Positions 34,451 through 46,881 of a stretch of 64,000 nt of DNA are shown piece by piece. The translations under genes were made by a program, and so were the position numbers. Each line of letters opens with the position of its first letter. Position 1 is the stretch's first letter. Source of the stretch: Oxytricha trifallax (Eukaryota; Ciliophora; Spirotrichea; Sporadotrichida; Oxytrichidae); contig ARYC01000724.1 in assembly GCA_000711775.1 (NCBI GenBank), positions 1 through 64,000 on the forward strand, read 5' to 3'. Below the pieces are notes generated by a model. The model made no database searches, was not told where the DNA came from, and saw only the letters and a list, made by a program, of their open reading frames with translations.

Positions 34451-34935
34451 ACAAAACAAACAGGATCAGTTGAAATTATATCAATTTTGAATTTGAGTTA
34501 TTTAGAATCAAATATAATAAATCAATAATTTATTCAAAGTTAAATTTAATTTTATCCCGATTTATTTTCTTTTATAGTCCAATAAAAATATTCAATTCTT
34601 TATAAATAGTTTCCAAGTTAATTTTATTTTAAGATCAATTAAATTAAGTCAAAAAAATAATTTTTTTTTTCTTTTTTGGTTGATATTATAATTGAGTTTA
34701 TTTTAGTAAATTAATAAATCATTTATAATAACATGAAAATTGAATATTATACAATAAATTATTTCCTTCTTCGTCGTCATTCATAAATTATAATAATTAT
34801 TATGTTTTAATCAATTTATTCAAAAAGAAAAATAGCTTTAATTTCCAAAATTAAATATATCAATTTAAAATAAGTAATTAAATTTTTAATATTAAAAGTA
34901 AAAAAATTATAAAAACATTTCTAATCATAGTATAA
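34451..34935. other. AT-rich non-coding DNA
   Basis: Nothing recognisable. Confidence 0.4.
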
Positions 34936-36560
34936 AAATAAGTAGAATTCAATCAATTATATCTAAATTGATCGAAGGCATTCTTCCTATTAAGGATTGT
35001 ACATCAATATCAGGGTTTATAAATCTAAAGACTGATTCTATAAATTCTAGATTTTCATTGCAGGGATTTTTTATATAAAAAAAATATTAATATTTTATTG
35101 TAGATTAACGAAGTATAATTTAGTAATTTATGAGGCATATCTGCCCCTAAAATATCATTAAAATAAGAAAATTTAAACCTAATACTAAAAAAAGATTATA
35201 TTAAGTAAGAAAAATTATATTATAAAAAATCTATGATTAATTACATGTTTAATATTAATTATAATTTTATATTACTCTTTTATGAATGAAAATCAATTTT
35301 TTCACAAAAAATTACTATTTTAAATACTCATAAATCTTCTTTTTGCTCTATATAAAAGTCAATTAAATTTAAAAAATGAAGATTAATGTCATCAATTATT
35401 TTTATTTTTTTGGAGAAGATTTCTTAAAATATTTTAGATCTTTATAAAATTTATTGAAAAATTAAATTTATTTTGTATGGAAACTCCCATTCATCATTTA
35501 AATATATATATATATATATTACCTAATATAATCTATTTTTTAATTTTATATAGTTAATTATACTTTGACAGATATTAAATTTTAGAGTTTGGAACCATAG
35601 TCATATAGTAAAATTCCATTCTTAGGTCTAATAAAAGTTCCTTCCATGACTTTAGCTAAGAAGTAAGTCCATTCAGTTCTTCTTGAAGATCTTCAATATT
35701 ACAATCTGGTATTTCATATTATTATTAGTATTGTTGCGATTAAAAATTTAAGTGACCATTCTAATCTCTTATAATTTTATTTTACTTGGTATTAAAGAAA
35801 AAAATAACAATTTTATATAAAAATTACCATTTAAGGATAGTTCTGTGATTATCTTTTTGATATCTTAGAATATTTTCACCTTCTGAGCAAATTTATATTA
35901 TATATATTATTTAAATTGATCTGCTATCTTGATATTATCATCTTTTTCAATATCATCTGATCTTTTGTTATGACTTAAAAGAATAGCTCTTGCGCTGTAC
36001 AAAAATTTATGAAATTTTTTTAAAAAAATACAATGTTTAATATACAATATAAATTTCAAATTAGCATAGATTATTTAATAAATTTCATAATTAATTTTAC
36101 TATACTGATTTATCTTATCGTTGTCTATTGACTTATTTCTATCATAGTTGATTTGGAATTTATATAATACGAAATTTATTTAAATTAAAATTTACATCTT
36201 TCTCCTTCAATTTTGAATTCTGCTTAACCATCAAACATTATTTGAAGAACTATCTTCAAAGTATTCTCTTGAGAATTAACATATTTTATTAATATTACTA
36301 TTTAAAAATATCATACATGTTAGTAATCTGTTAAATTTTATATTATTTAACAATTACTTTTATATTTTACAAAAATCTATTATATTCAATCATAAATAAA
36401 TTAACTTGTGTATCACAGAAAGTCTTATAAAATAAATAAATGTTTTTATTTATTAAAGAATATTTTAATTATAATGATCTAGAGATCTCTAATACAGTTT
36501 GATAAGTTGAACTAAAAGTTTTTATCATTTTATTCATGAATTGAGATATAATTATTTAAC
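34936..36560 (-). CDS. MDS cluster, 5' part of the RNF213-like gene
   Basis: Minus-strand coding pieces, from high to low coordinate: MNKMIKTFSSTYQTVLEISR (36530), VNSQENTLKIVLQIMFDGQA (36280), FQINYDRNKSIDNDKI (36140), YSARAILLSHNKRSDDIEKD (36000), KIFQDIKKIITELSLNGN (35860), RDQNGHLNF, DCNIEDLQEELNGLTSQLKS and KELLLDLRMEFYYMTMVPNS (35700-35590), EWEFPYKINLIFQQI (35490), NPCNENLEFIESVFRFINPD (35060). 'L..W...l.dlR.efYy...' resembles the helical segment preceding the motor core in RNF213 proteins. AT-rich gaps with frame changes separate the pieces; most pointers are not resolved. Confidence 0.55.
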
Positions 36561-36649
36561 TATTTTAAATTAAGTTTCATAATTATTTAGTTTTAAGAAA
36601 TAATTTACTTCTAAATGAAGATAATATAAAAATCTAATATGAAATTATA

Positions 36650-37735
36650 ATAGTCTCTTATATATAAGTTAAGAATTAAGAGTATGTATTTTCCTTCTAT
36701 TTATTATTTTGCAACATTCCCTTTATTAGATCCTGGCAAAATCTATTGATTTAAACCATGTCCTGCAGAATCGAATTGTCTAATAATGTGTCATCATCTA
36801 ATCCATCATTCAAAATCAATTATTCTATCAGTAATTTGATTTGAATTTTTTATCCTATAATTATTTAATTTGCACATCTTATAGCATAAATATCTGGGTT
36901 ATGTAATTAATATCATATATTTAAAAATAATTAATTTATATTCAAAGTTGTGTTATATCTGCTTTTCCTTAATAAAATAAAGGCTCCTTTAAATAAAAAG
37001 TATTTATCACATACTTCAGTTATTTTTTTTCCAAATGTTTGGAATCCATTTTGTATATAAACTGTATGGTATTAAGCTAATTGACTTAAAGATAAAAGCT
37101 TCAATTTTATTTATAGCTAAAAGAATTGATGATATATAAAAAGAAATAATAATCAATTGAGGCTTTTGGGCAGAAATGCTCAAATTTATGACTAAGGGAT
37201 GGTGATTTTTGTTGATTTAATGCTATTATAGTTGTATAATATCTATTATAAAGTATATCTAATTTAAACGAGGTAAAAAATTGAAGATTATTCAAAAAAT
37301 TATTTATACCAAAAATGTGATCAAAACTTGTAGTTATTTATTTATAATCTGATTATCAGACTAAACCATAAAAGTTTTTAAAATAATTATATTTCATAAA
37401 TTTTATTTAGGAAAAATATAGTTTAAAAAAGAAAGCCAGTGATGCGAAATCACTGTTTGAATTTTTCAAAGCTTTAATATGTAAACTTTTCCGTTAATGA
37501 ATAATTAACCAATAAAACTTAATTCATTTATTTCTGGTTTCGATTGAGATCGCTATAGTCAATATTTATATTGATTTGCTTTAAGATAATAAAGTATTTA
37601 TATTATATTAAATTTAAAATTAATATTTTCGTTTTTTTAGCAAAATTCAATTAATTCAGAGGAACCCTTTAATAATGCTAGCTTTTGGAAATCAATCTAA
37701 TAACTTTCAATTAAGAAGTTTAACAAAGTAGATAA
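36650..37735 (-). CDS. MDS cluster, 5' part of the same gene
   Basis: Minus-strand pieces: LIESYQIDFQKLALLKGSSE (37720-37640), DYSDLNRNQKQMNQVLLVNY (37560-37450), NRYYTTIIALNQQKSPS and SHKFEHFCPKASID (37245-37150), joined across a 20-bp IES to QLQIKLKLLSLSQLAQYHTV and IQNGFQTFGKKITEVCDKYF (37119-36960), then NPDIYAIRCANQIII and NDGLDDDTLLDNSILQDMVQ (36900-36700). Mixed hydrophobic/charged helical protein; no catalytic motif. Same strand and spacing as the other MDS clusters. Confidence 0.55.
37126..37145. other. IES, 20 bp, pointer AAAAGAA
   Basis: Pointer copies at 37119-37125 and 37139-37145. Removing 20 bp switches the minus frame from ...SIDYYFF to ...QLQIKLKLLS. Confidence 0.65.
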
Positions 37736-38234
37736 ATATTAATCATTTTAAATCATATTGAATAAAAATACTACCTATAACAAAAAAGTTTACCTAGCTT
37801 AATTTAACACTTATCTTCAATTAATTTTAAATAATAAAAAGATTATTAATATTACAATTAGATTTTCTTAATATATAATATTTTCTAAAATTTACTGAAG
37901 TAAAGTTTGAGAGATTTAATTTTAATAACTTTATTACTTTTTTAATTTATAAAAATACTAATATCCTATAAAATAATTCCTACTTAATAAAAACAAGGAA
38001 AATTTAAATAATAAAAATATACATTTACTAAATTTTTTCATGCTGTTAGTAAATTATATATTATCTAATTTCTTTTTTCAATTAATGATTTTAATATAAA
38101 AATATTTTTGAATTACAATTTATTATTTTTACTATAAAATTACAAGTAAATAATAATTGTACATTTAATCTCCAATATTCTGGAAACATATTTCTATAAT
38201 GAGATGTAATAATCAAAATTATTATTTAAGTAAT

Positions 38235-38405
38235 TATAAACTTATATAATAGTGATTTTGTTGAAATCGCGTTATGAAATGCGACAAACTGTTCAATTAT
38301 TTCCTAGCTTTTATCAGATTTTTGTAATTTATAGTAGACGCCTAAAAACCCAATACTTGTCAAAATCTAACATTTTTCAATGATTGAATTCATTTGTGTA
38401 AATTG
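38235..38405 (-). CDS. Probable MDS of the RNF213-like gene
   Basis: Minus-strand protein NSIIEKCQILTSIGFLGVYY then KLQKSDKSQEIIEQFVAFHN and AISTKSLL, with TAG as Gln; clearly more complex than its AT-rich surroundings. No family motif. Confidence 0.5.
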
Positions 38406-39115
38406 TTATAAATGTTAAATAAGCTAGCATAATAAGAATAAAATTAAAATTAATTAATATTGCTCAGGCCTTATTGAATTAGTTAGTTTAAGTAATGAAA
38501 TTAAATGATTTAGAAGTTATTTAATAGTATTTACAATTCAATGGCACTACTTTTTTATCATCACAAAGTAGAAAATTGATTTTATTTGTGAACGTATTTT
38601 CCACCAATTAAAAAAGAGTTAATTCTCTTTTTGTAATTAAGCATCATAACTGAAATGAAATAAAATTTTGAGCTCAAATACTGTTTGCTAACTATTTTTT
38701 TATCAATTATTTATATTTGGATAATTTAAAGGGGAGGAATTTGTATGTACTAATATTTATATTTGCGCAAGTGTGAAGTGTTTTTGCCCAAAATATTTAG
38801 TTTTTTTCTAAAAAAATCTCAACTTTTGTTAATTTAATGTGCATTTAAATTTGATTATTTAGACTAAAATTAATTGTAAGTATTTAACTCCAATAAATAA
38901 AAAATTATCAATTAATCTCATTTTAAATTACACTCCTTAACCATATTAATTATCCCATCATTTTGCATTTTGTTAATATAAATTTTATAGAAGAAAAAAA
39001 TTATGATAAAATGAGCAAAATGATTCTATAGGAAAAGGAAAGCTTTCCCTAATAATATATTATTGCATTTCAATATCCGTGATTATATTGAATTTTATTA
39101 GAGAATATGAATTTA
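38406..39115. other. AT-rich DNA, possible tiny MDS
   Basis: Mostly non-coding. A short minus-strand stretch near 38710-38800 (LGKNTSHLRKYKYQYI) could be coding, but is too short to claim. Confidence 0.3.
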
Positions 39116-39755
39116 TTCTTTTTTAATTATAGTTGTTGATTTCTATATTTTACTCTTCTTCATTTGCTGGGTTATTCTTAAATAATATATCCACTTCTTA
39201 TTAAATCTTATTAGGCTTAATATTATCCCAGCAACTTAAATCAATGAAATTAAGATTTTTATCTGGATAATTTTAAAGCTAAGTGATGTATTGTTTCAAC
39301 TATTAAATAAACAAAAATTAAGTAAAATTTTACTTTTTAATGCTTTTCTATTGTAACAACTATTTCAAGATTTTGTTTTTTATATAAAATAATAGAATTA
39401 TTATAAATCTAAAAATAAAAGGATTATGAAGTTTTTTAAAAATAAATAATCAATTATAAATTTAGTAATACTTCATTAAAAACTTTTCGTAATAAATCTT
39501 GTCAAACTTTTTCACAGAAAGCTTGACTTCAGATATATCTAAAATATTTATAATAAAAGTGTATATCCTAGTCCATATCTTAATTCAAGTTCTGTTGATT
39601 TATTTATTAGGTTTTGAGCTAATTTAATCAATTAAAAATTTAATTAACTAATTGATATATTCTTATGAAAAATATTATCGAGAAAGATTATTGTAAACCG
39701 TTGAATCCTTAAATTAGTAATCGATAGCGATTGACTTCAAGCTTAGAAAGAAAAT
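39116..39755 (-). CDS. Probable MDSs of the RNF213-like gene
   Basis: Minus-strand pieces SKLEVNRYRLLIQGFNGLQQ (39755-39690), LIKLAQNLINKSTELELRYG then LGYTLLL (39640-39555), IVETIHHLALKLSRQ (39305-39260) and VAGIILSLIRFNKKWIYYLR (39240-39130), in different frames with AT-rich gaps. Helical; no domain recognised. Confidence 0.5.
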
Positions 39756-40082
39756 AATTTAAAATGTATAACCTGATAAATGCTTTTGAAAGCATCAAAT
39801 AAATAATTTTAATACAAAATAATTAATGAATTGGAAATTTAAAGAATTTCAATAATTTACATTAATTTTGAATTAATAAAAATGATTTTTCAATTTATTA
39901 ATTTATAATTATTTTCATATTAAATTTCATCTTTAAAAATAAATTTACTGTTTTAAACATTACATAGAGTAAATCAGAGTCCTTTATTTCGAATTAATGT
40001 ATTTGTTAGAAGTATTATCTAAATAATTAATAATTTATAACAAATAATTTATTTTTCAGTCAGATATAATATAATAACGTGT
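39756..40082. other. AT-rich non-coding DNA
   Basis: Nothing recognisable. Confidence 0.4.
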
Positions 40083-40991
40083 GGTACCTGTTCCGGCCGA
40101 GATCTCCTCCCTCACCCCCTAAAATACCCCATTTCATATAAAATTTTGCATCTGCAAGGTCGAAATCGATTTCCTTCTTGACATCTCGACATCATAGACC
40201 CTATTTTATATATAAAATTTCATAATATTTTCAAAATTTTTTATTTCCATGTTAGTGCTTTATATGATATGAATTTTATTATTTTACAAGTTTCACGATG
40301 TTTGTCAATAATTTTTACACTTGTTCTTATGAAATATAAATTGAAAAAACATTTCTATTAAATAAAATTAGAATTTTATTTCTAATAAAAATTTATAGTC
40401 TATTATATACAAATTTTATTTAAAAAGATTTTCACACCTTAAATCGACTTCATTCGCCATAATTCGAAGAAATAGTCTGATTAATTTTTCAAGTTTTTAA
40501 TTTTTGTTTTTTAATAAAAGTTATTGGAAAATAGATAAAAAATAACAAAAATTAAAAACTTGAAAATTAATCAGACTATTTCTTCGAATTTTGCCGAATG
40601 AAGTCGATTTAAGGGATGAAAAAATTTTTAAATAAAATTTGTATATAATAGACTATAAATTTTTATTAGAAATAAAATTCTGATTTTATTTAATAGAAAT
40701 GTTTTTTCAATTTATATTTCATAAGAACAAGTGTAAAAATTATTGACATACATCGTGAAACTAGTCAAATAATAAAATTCATATCATATAAAGCACTAAC
40801 ATGGAAATGAAAAATTTTGAAAATATTATGAAATTTTATATATAAAATAGGGTCTATGATGTCTAGATGTCAAGAAGGAAATCGATTTAGACCTTGAAGA
40901 TACAAAATTTGATATAAAATGGGGTATTTTAGGGGGTGAGGGAGGGGCGAGGAAGGGGGTTGGGGAGGGGATCTCGGCCTGAACAGGTACC
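40083..40991. mobile_element. Fold-back element, G/C-tipped family, copy 3
   Basis: Tips GGTACCTGTTCCGGCCGAGA and its inverted copy ending GGCCTGAACAGGTACC. Arms of about 420 bp match closely around a loop near 40515-40530. The tips share TGTTC-GRCCGAGA with copies 1 and 2; the interior is unrelated to theirs. No ORF. Confidence 0.85.
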
Positions 40992-41402
40992 AATTAAAAA
41001 TCCTCAAAATTTTTATTTAAATTTTGCTTAAATTTTAACAATATCATGAGAAAAAACAGTATATTTTGAATTTATTTTTAAAAAAATATTATTAAATTTA
41101 TAAAAGATAAGAATTTATTTCAATAATTTGGAGACAGAATTGAATTAAAACTAATAATTTAAATTAAAAAGCCCCTTCTGATAAATCTATCATTAAATTT
41201 AACATAAAATTTATATATTTTTTAGATATAAAAATAAAAAATTTTTAAAAGGCTAAGTATTTTTTTGTTGAAAAAGTCAATAAGATATTAAATAGATAAA
41301 TGATTTTTATATTAACCAAAGAATCATTAAAAATAAACTTAAGTTTAAATAAATTTAAAATGTAACTGATTTTTAAATTAAAAGAACTTTTTGTCTCTTT
41401 AT
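40992..41402. other. AT-rich non-coding DNA
   Basis: Nothing recognisable. Confidence 0.4.
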
Positions 41403-42240
41403 TGATTCAGTAGTTTGATAGGAACGTTTTCGAACTCTTTTACAAATTCTTCCAAGTGTTAATTATACAAATCTGAATCAACCAACTCACTTAAATCAAG
41501 AAGTGTCAGTTGAAAAGTCTCATATTAAAAAATAACTTTATAATTAAAATTAATTATTAAAGTTTAAAGAATAAATTTAAGAGATATTAATATATTATCA
41601 TTTTAAAAATTGAGTAATTGTGACATATTCAATGATTATTTATATTAATTTAATATCTATCGGTTTCCAATTTAAATACTTTAAATGATTCCTAAATATG
41701 TACTAAGACTTTATTCTCGAATTCAGGCACAGTCATTCGGAAAACCATTTAAAAATTTCTGAAATACTATGTTGTAAAAAAGGGTTTGATAGATTTGATA
41801 GTAAAACTTCCTTGCTTTAGCTCATTCAATTAAATACATTTATTTATATTTATAAAGATTTAATTAAACTCATTTTTTAATATATCTTAAAATTATAAAT
41901 TGTACATTTTTTGAAATTTGTTGCTAGTCAATTTCATTATAAATCTACTATCTTGATCTCCATATGAAATCATTTTCATAAAATTGACATCTTGAAGCAA
42001 TTATTCAACTAATTAATAAAATAAATAACTTCTTCTTAAGAAAAATAGTTATCTGCTTCCTCCATCAAATTGTAGACAATAGGATAAAGTCCCTCGTTAA
42101 TTAGCCTGTGAGATTGTTTATCGATAAATATTAAATTTTAAACATAAATAATTATTAAATTAACAGATAAGTTATGAGACTATTTTATAGATCTCATCTG
42201 AATCTCCTACTTTGTTTAAAATGCTTTAAGCTATTGCTGT
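41403..42240 (-). CDS. MDS cluster, 5' part of the RNF213-like gene
   Basis: Minus-strand pieces: TAIAQSILNKVGDSDEIYKI joined across the IES 42128-42170 to IDKQSHRLINEGLYPIVYNL and MEEADNYFSQEEVIYFINQL (42240-42010), DVNFMKMISYGDQDSRFIMK (41990-41910), LKQGSFTIKSIKPFFTTQYF and MTVPEFENKVLVHIQESFKV (41825-41665), ETFQLTLLDLSELVDSDLYN and LEEFVKEFENVPIKLLNQ (41525-41403). Strongly coding in ciliate code, all on one strand, with frame changes at AT-rich breaks. Family identity is inferred from position rather than motif. Confidence 0.55.
42128..42170. other. IES, 43 bp, pointer GATAA
   Basis: Pointer copies at 42123-42127 and 42166-42170. Removal restores YKIVSQLIDKQSHRLINEG in one frame. Confidence 0.75.
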
Positions 42241-42299
42241 AATAAAAATAATTTAGATTTATTTGCATCAAGCAGTTTATATCTCAAATATTTTGAAAA

Positions 42300-43135
42300 T
42301 AACAAAAAATTTATAAACCATATTCAATAATCAAAATTATTAGATTTTAGTTTTTACTCGAAAGGAATTTATTCATACAAAATTTTATTTTCAAAAATAT
42401 TAGAAAAAATTAATTCTAAAACAGATTATAAAATTCAACTTATAATAGGCATTAATATTATTTTTTTTTACATAAATAAATATTTTGCAATACAACAACA
42501 TTAAACTAAATAATTTTTAAATAATTTTTTTAATCATGAAAATAAATGAAAAAAATTATATTTATTTAATTTTTAACAAGAGATATAAAATAAAAATTAT
42601 AAAGAGTGGTCTTTTTAGCAATCATATAAAAATTATTTTAATAAAATAAACCAAATAAGAATTATTAAATTACTTAGCATACCATATTAGTTTTATTTAC
42701 TTATTTACAAAATTTAAATGTACAATAAAATATTTCAACTTTTAAATTTCTATGATTAATCTAATTTATTCTAAAACAATTTTAAATCATTTTTTGCAAT
42801 TTTTCCAAATCTACCACTAAAATAATCAACATATAATTATGTTTAAGATGAAATAAATATTATCTTTTTGTATTTTTAAAATAAAATATACTTTAAATAC
42901 TAATAATTTCAATTTTAATTTTATTAATAATTTTAAATAATTCTGAATTAATTTTATGATTTAAATTGAAACTTTCCAAGCAATCAATAATTATAAGTTA
43001 AAATAATATATTTGCAAAAGAAATTTAAAAATATCTAGAATTATTCATTAATATTAAAATAATTTAATGCCTTTAGTGAGTAGAGAATTATGTCATGCAA
43101 TTGAAATATTGCTCTATAAAAATTAATACCATAAT
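42300..43135. other. AT-rich non-coding DNA
   Basis: Very A/T-rich; no coding stretch or element end. Confidence 0.45.
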
Positions 43136-44334
43136 CAAAACCCCAAAATCCCAAATGAGTTTTAAATGTGTTTTGATTGATGAGGGTAATTTTAAGATTA
43201 GAGTTTCGTATTAATTGATTTCATTTTTAATTTTGATTCAATGTAATATATTATATTCATGATGGAGATTTTTATTCTTCTAAAATTTACCTTCCATGCA
43301 TCTATGTAAATGTTATGTAGAAATAAATTAACTAAAAAGATTTAAATAAAATTGCATGATCTGTTTGCTTTACTTATTTAATTAAGCTATCTTAATTTTA
43401 TGAAAACTAATTTTTATAATTCATTAAGAATCCATATTTTTAAACACCTTGGTACCAATAAAGTTTAAACAATTTAGTACATGGCACCAATTAGAATTTG
43501 AACCAAATTGTAACTTTTCCATTAAAACCTCATTAGTTTAAAACTAGGTACTAATTATGTTTTGGACCAATTAAAATTAAACGGAATTAGTACCAGTACT
43601 AATTAAATTTAAACAAATTTAGTTCTAATTTAATGGAACTAAATTGATAAAAATGGAGATCAATCTCTGAAGTTTTTTACAGCTTCTGCAAAATTTCTCC
43701 ACGTATCTTTGCAGGGTTGACCTCTTATAAGATGCCCATATTTAATAGGTGCTAAAGAGTTACAGAAATTATTAATACAAAATTTAAATATTGATATCCA
43801 TTTATAATACTTCTGGAACTAAAATATTACATGATTGTGGCTAACAATCATCTTAAAATCACTTATCTTATGCATATTTTTAATTTTAATTTCACTTATG
43901 TTACCAAACATTTTTGTATTGGATTAAAATATGTTAATATAGAACGCAAGGTATAAGAAAAGAAGATGTTGAATTGAATTTGAGAATGATTAATGATAAA
44001 AATTTCAAAAATATTTGTGCATAAATGCCAATTTTATGAAATGAGGAAATCACCAAATTTCTTAAAGTCGATAAATAAAAGTGATAACTTATGAATAAAA
44101 TGTTAAATAGAAAAAATGTCACTCAAACTTATCTTTTTCAAATAAAAATGCTATAAAATTTATAAAAATATGAGAAAACAAGTGCTTTATTAAAAAAATA
44201 GGTCATATTATGCTTTCATATTTTCATAACTAGAGTGAAAATGATGATTCATAGCTTAAATAAACCCTAATCCCCAACATTACCCTCATCAATCAAAGCA
44301 CACTTAAAAATCATTAAGGGGTTTTGGGGTTTTA
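43136..44334. mobile_element. Deletion-derived non-autonomous TBE (1.2 kb)
   Basis: Left tip CAAAACCCCAAAATCCC, right tip ...GGGGTTTTGGGGTTTTA, AAT on both sides (43133-43135, 44335-44337). All three genes are missing. What remains inside (43440-43770) aligns with the intergenic region between the 57 and 22 kDa genes of TBE-B (17585-17925). Confidence 0.8.
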
Positions 44335-44399
44335 AATGAATTATAGTAACAATTTAATATAAAATATATGAATTAAAATTATTTAACTATTCAAATTAT

Positions 44400-44740
44400 A
44401 TTACAAAAATTAAAATAATAATTGAGTTATATTAGGCAAGCTATTGTACAATATCCTTCAATTTAGGACTATTTAATAGTTCTGCTATTTATTCACAGTA
44501 TTTTTAGATTATTACTCTTTCATCAAAATAAATTAATTTATTTGCTTTAAATTTATTAATTATCATTTTACTTTATCAAAGTCTACAATATTAGTTTAGA
44601 AGATTTGGTAATTGTGGAATTCAAGCTAAGCCAAAAATATATAAAATAAATAATTTGTATTAACTAAAATGCTTAGGCGATTGTGATTATACAAGTCTGC
44701 ATATGAATTCTATTTCTTAATAGTGTTTACATGATATTAA
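44400..44740 (-). CDS. Probable MDSs, most 5' recognised piece of the large gene
   Basis: Minus-strand TIKKQNSYADLYNHNRLSIL (44735-44665) and IYFDERVIIQKYCEQIAELL then NSPKLKDIVQQLAQYN (44545-44415), in different frames. Coding-like with TAA/TAG Gln codons. The link to the RNF213-like gene is positional only. Confidence 0.45.
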
Positions 44741-44769
44741 AAAGTGAAAGTTTAAAAATAATTCTATAT

Positions 44770-45180
44770 TTAATTTTCTATCAATAAATATAAAATTATT
44801 GGAAAACTTTTATGGTTTCAAATAATTTAAAATTCAAAAAATGTGAAAATTTTTTTTATCTATTAAATATTTGAGAAATTTAAAACTTGCTACGCATAAT
44901 TTTATAGATTAATTTAACTGTGCAGCAAAACTGTTTCCCTTCATATATCTTTACGCTTCCCTGAATCCAATTTAATAAATATTTTTCACTATGAGATGTT
45001 CTTACAGATTAAAAAATTTAAATCGCAATTTTTTTAATGCTTATTTACATAAAAGTATGTGAAAATTTGGAGAAATAAAAAATGCAAATTTAAAAGGCAA
45101 ATAGAGAAAGAGATGGTTTTTAATAAAATTATTAGGGTATATGCAGCATTTATTTTTGTGAATTTGGTTTTATGTTTTAA
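44770..45180. other. AT-rich non-coding DNA
   Basis: Nothing recognisable. Confidence 0.4.
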
Positions 45181-45189
45181 CTAATATGT

Positions 45190-46002
45190 TATGTCATTCA
45201 CAAGTTTCTATGACCTATTATTCTCTTCAGACAGATTAGTCAGCAATTATTTAAACGAGCTTTCATAAATGAAGTCCTCATTCTGAATCAATAGAAGATT
45301 TTAGTAGTCATGTATTTCTTCTGGGATTAGCTTAATCACACCTCCAGCGATTCCGGCAATGAAATTGAAGAACTCTCATCAATTGCCTTGGTGAATGTTT
45401 TGGCAATCTTATCAACGTTGCAGGTGGCAATGATTTGAGTCAAATCATCAGTGATCATTGTGTGAATGAGGAAAACCTTTGCGAGCTGGCTTGGATTCTA
45501 GATCATGAGCAATCATTTGAGTGATTCGTGAATTCTTATCATTTCAGCAAGAAAAGCTTAAACTACTAATAAAGTCGGAATGAGCTAATCGGAAATCGTT
45601 GAGTCAACTCCTCTTCTACTAAGTGGAATTCAATCCTTAGACTAAAGGAAATCGGCAAGGGTTAGACAGAATGCGCAGTTTCATTACCGAAATATTTCAA
45701 TCCTCTCGTTTGTATCAATGATATGATTGAATGCAAGAATTGGGGTACTCATGGCGATGTAGCAGTCTGATTCGAGACCTGGAGCAATTGAACGCTAAGA
45801 GGGAACCAGTCATGAGAGCAGTAAATCATCACCATTGTTGATGGGTGGCATCACGTCTGGCCAACTTGCATGTTTTTAGTGCTATGATTTCAAAGCTGTG
45901 ATGAGCAAAAGTGAATCTATTGGCAATGAGTTCATGATCGTAAACAGAAACAAGTGCGAGGCTTCCGAGAAGTGCGATAAGATTAGCTAATGATTTCTAC
46001 AT
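45190..46002 (-). pseudogene. Damaged gene for a secreted protein, unidentified
   Basis: ATG ending at 46002 starts MQKSLANLIALLGSLALVSV, a textbook signal peptide. Then come YDHELIANRFTFAHHSFEII and LKTCKLARRDATHQQW, and a frame change near 45845. The second frame runs long (CYIAMSTPILAFNHIIDTNE, RGVDSTISDQLIPTLLVVQA, QNPSQLAKVFLIHTMITDDL, CNVDKIAKTFTKAIDE) but holds four TGA codons. A third frame closes with GIAGGVIKLIPEEIHDY. GC content is well above the flanks. No family recognised. Lower edge approximate. Confidence 0.55.
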
Positions 46003-46517
46003 TTTTATTTTATTAATCATAATATACTAGAGTAGATATATTCTAATTTTATTATTTTTTATAAATTTGAAAGCTATCTAATCTGGCACATCTGATCTAA
46101 ATATAAATTTATTTTAACAACCACCCTATCTCCAATGATTTTATTCTTTTATTTTATAATATTATATAATTCAGCCATTTTATGTCTTTTATTAATCATT
46201 ATTCATTAATATTTTTAAATAATTTATTAATTAATGTGATTAGTTAAATTCTGCTTAGCGCTTATAATTAAAAAAATATGATATTTCTAGTTGCACTTTA
46301 AACAATGTTTGTATTAAATCACTACAGATTTTTATAATTTGTCTTTTATTAGCTTTTACTGTATAATCTTCGTTGGTATTATACTTCAAATTTTCTAAGA
46401 TTTAGAAATTCTTTTGGGTATTTTAAGTCAATATATTGTTTTATGAAATTAAATAACTTTTATGTTTCGAGCAAAGTATAAATTATCTAATTACAGAATA
46501 AAATATTACTGATATAT
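46003..46517. other. AT-rich non-coding DNA
   Basis: Nothing recognisable up to the TA at the transposon end. Confidence 0.4.
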
Positions 46518-46881
46518 TATTGCTAAAGTATGATTGATTTGGGGAAATTGAAAAATAAAAATATAACTGTAATAGTAATTTATATTAGCTGCCACTAATT
46601 AAATTAACATTAAATACTAATTTGTTTTAGAGTATTTGTAATTATAACAGCTATTATAATTAATTATGACAAAATCGCACAACTTGTACAGTTGCTCTAA
46701 ATTTTTAGAATTCAAGAATTAGAAATGTTAATCAAAATTTTAATGTTAAATCATTCTCTCACCTATGCATTTACACTTAAAATTTCTGTTTTATTTGTTA
46801 TTATAGATCTATTAAGGTCAATCGAGATTCTCTCCCTCATAATAAAAAATGAAGTCGGTTGGATGAGTCAACCATCTTCTC

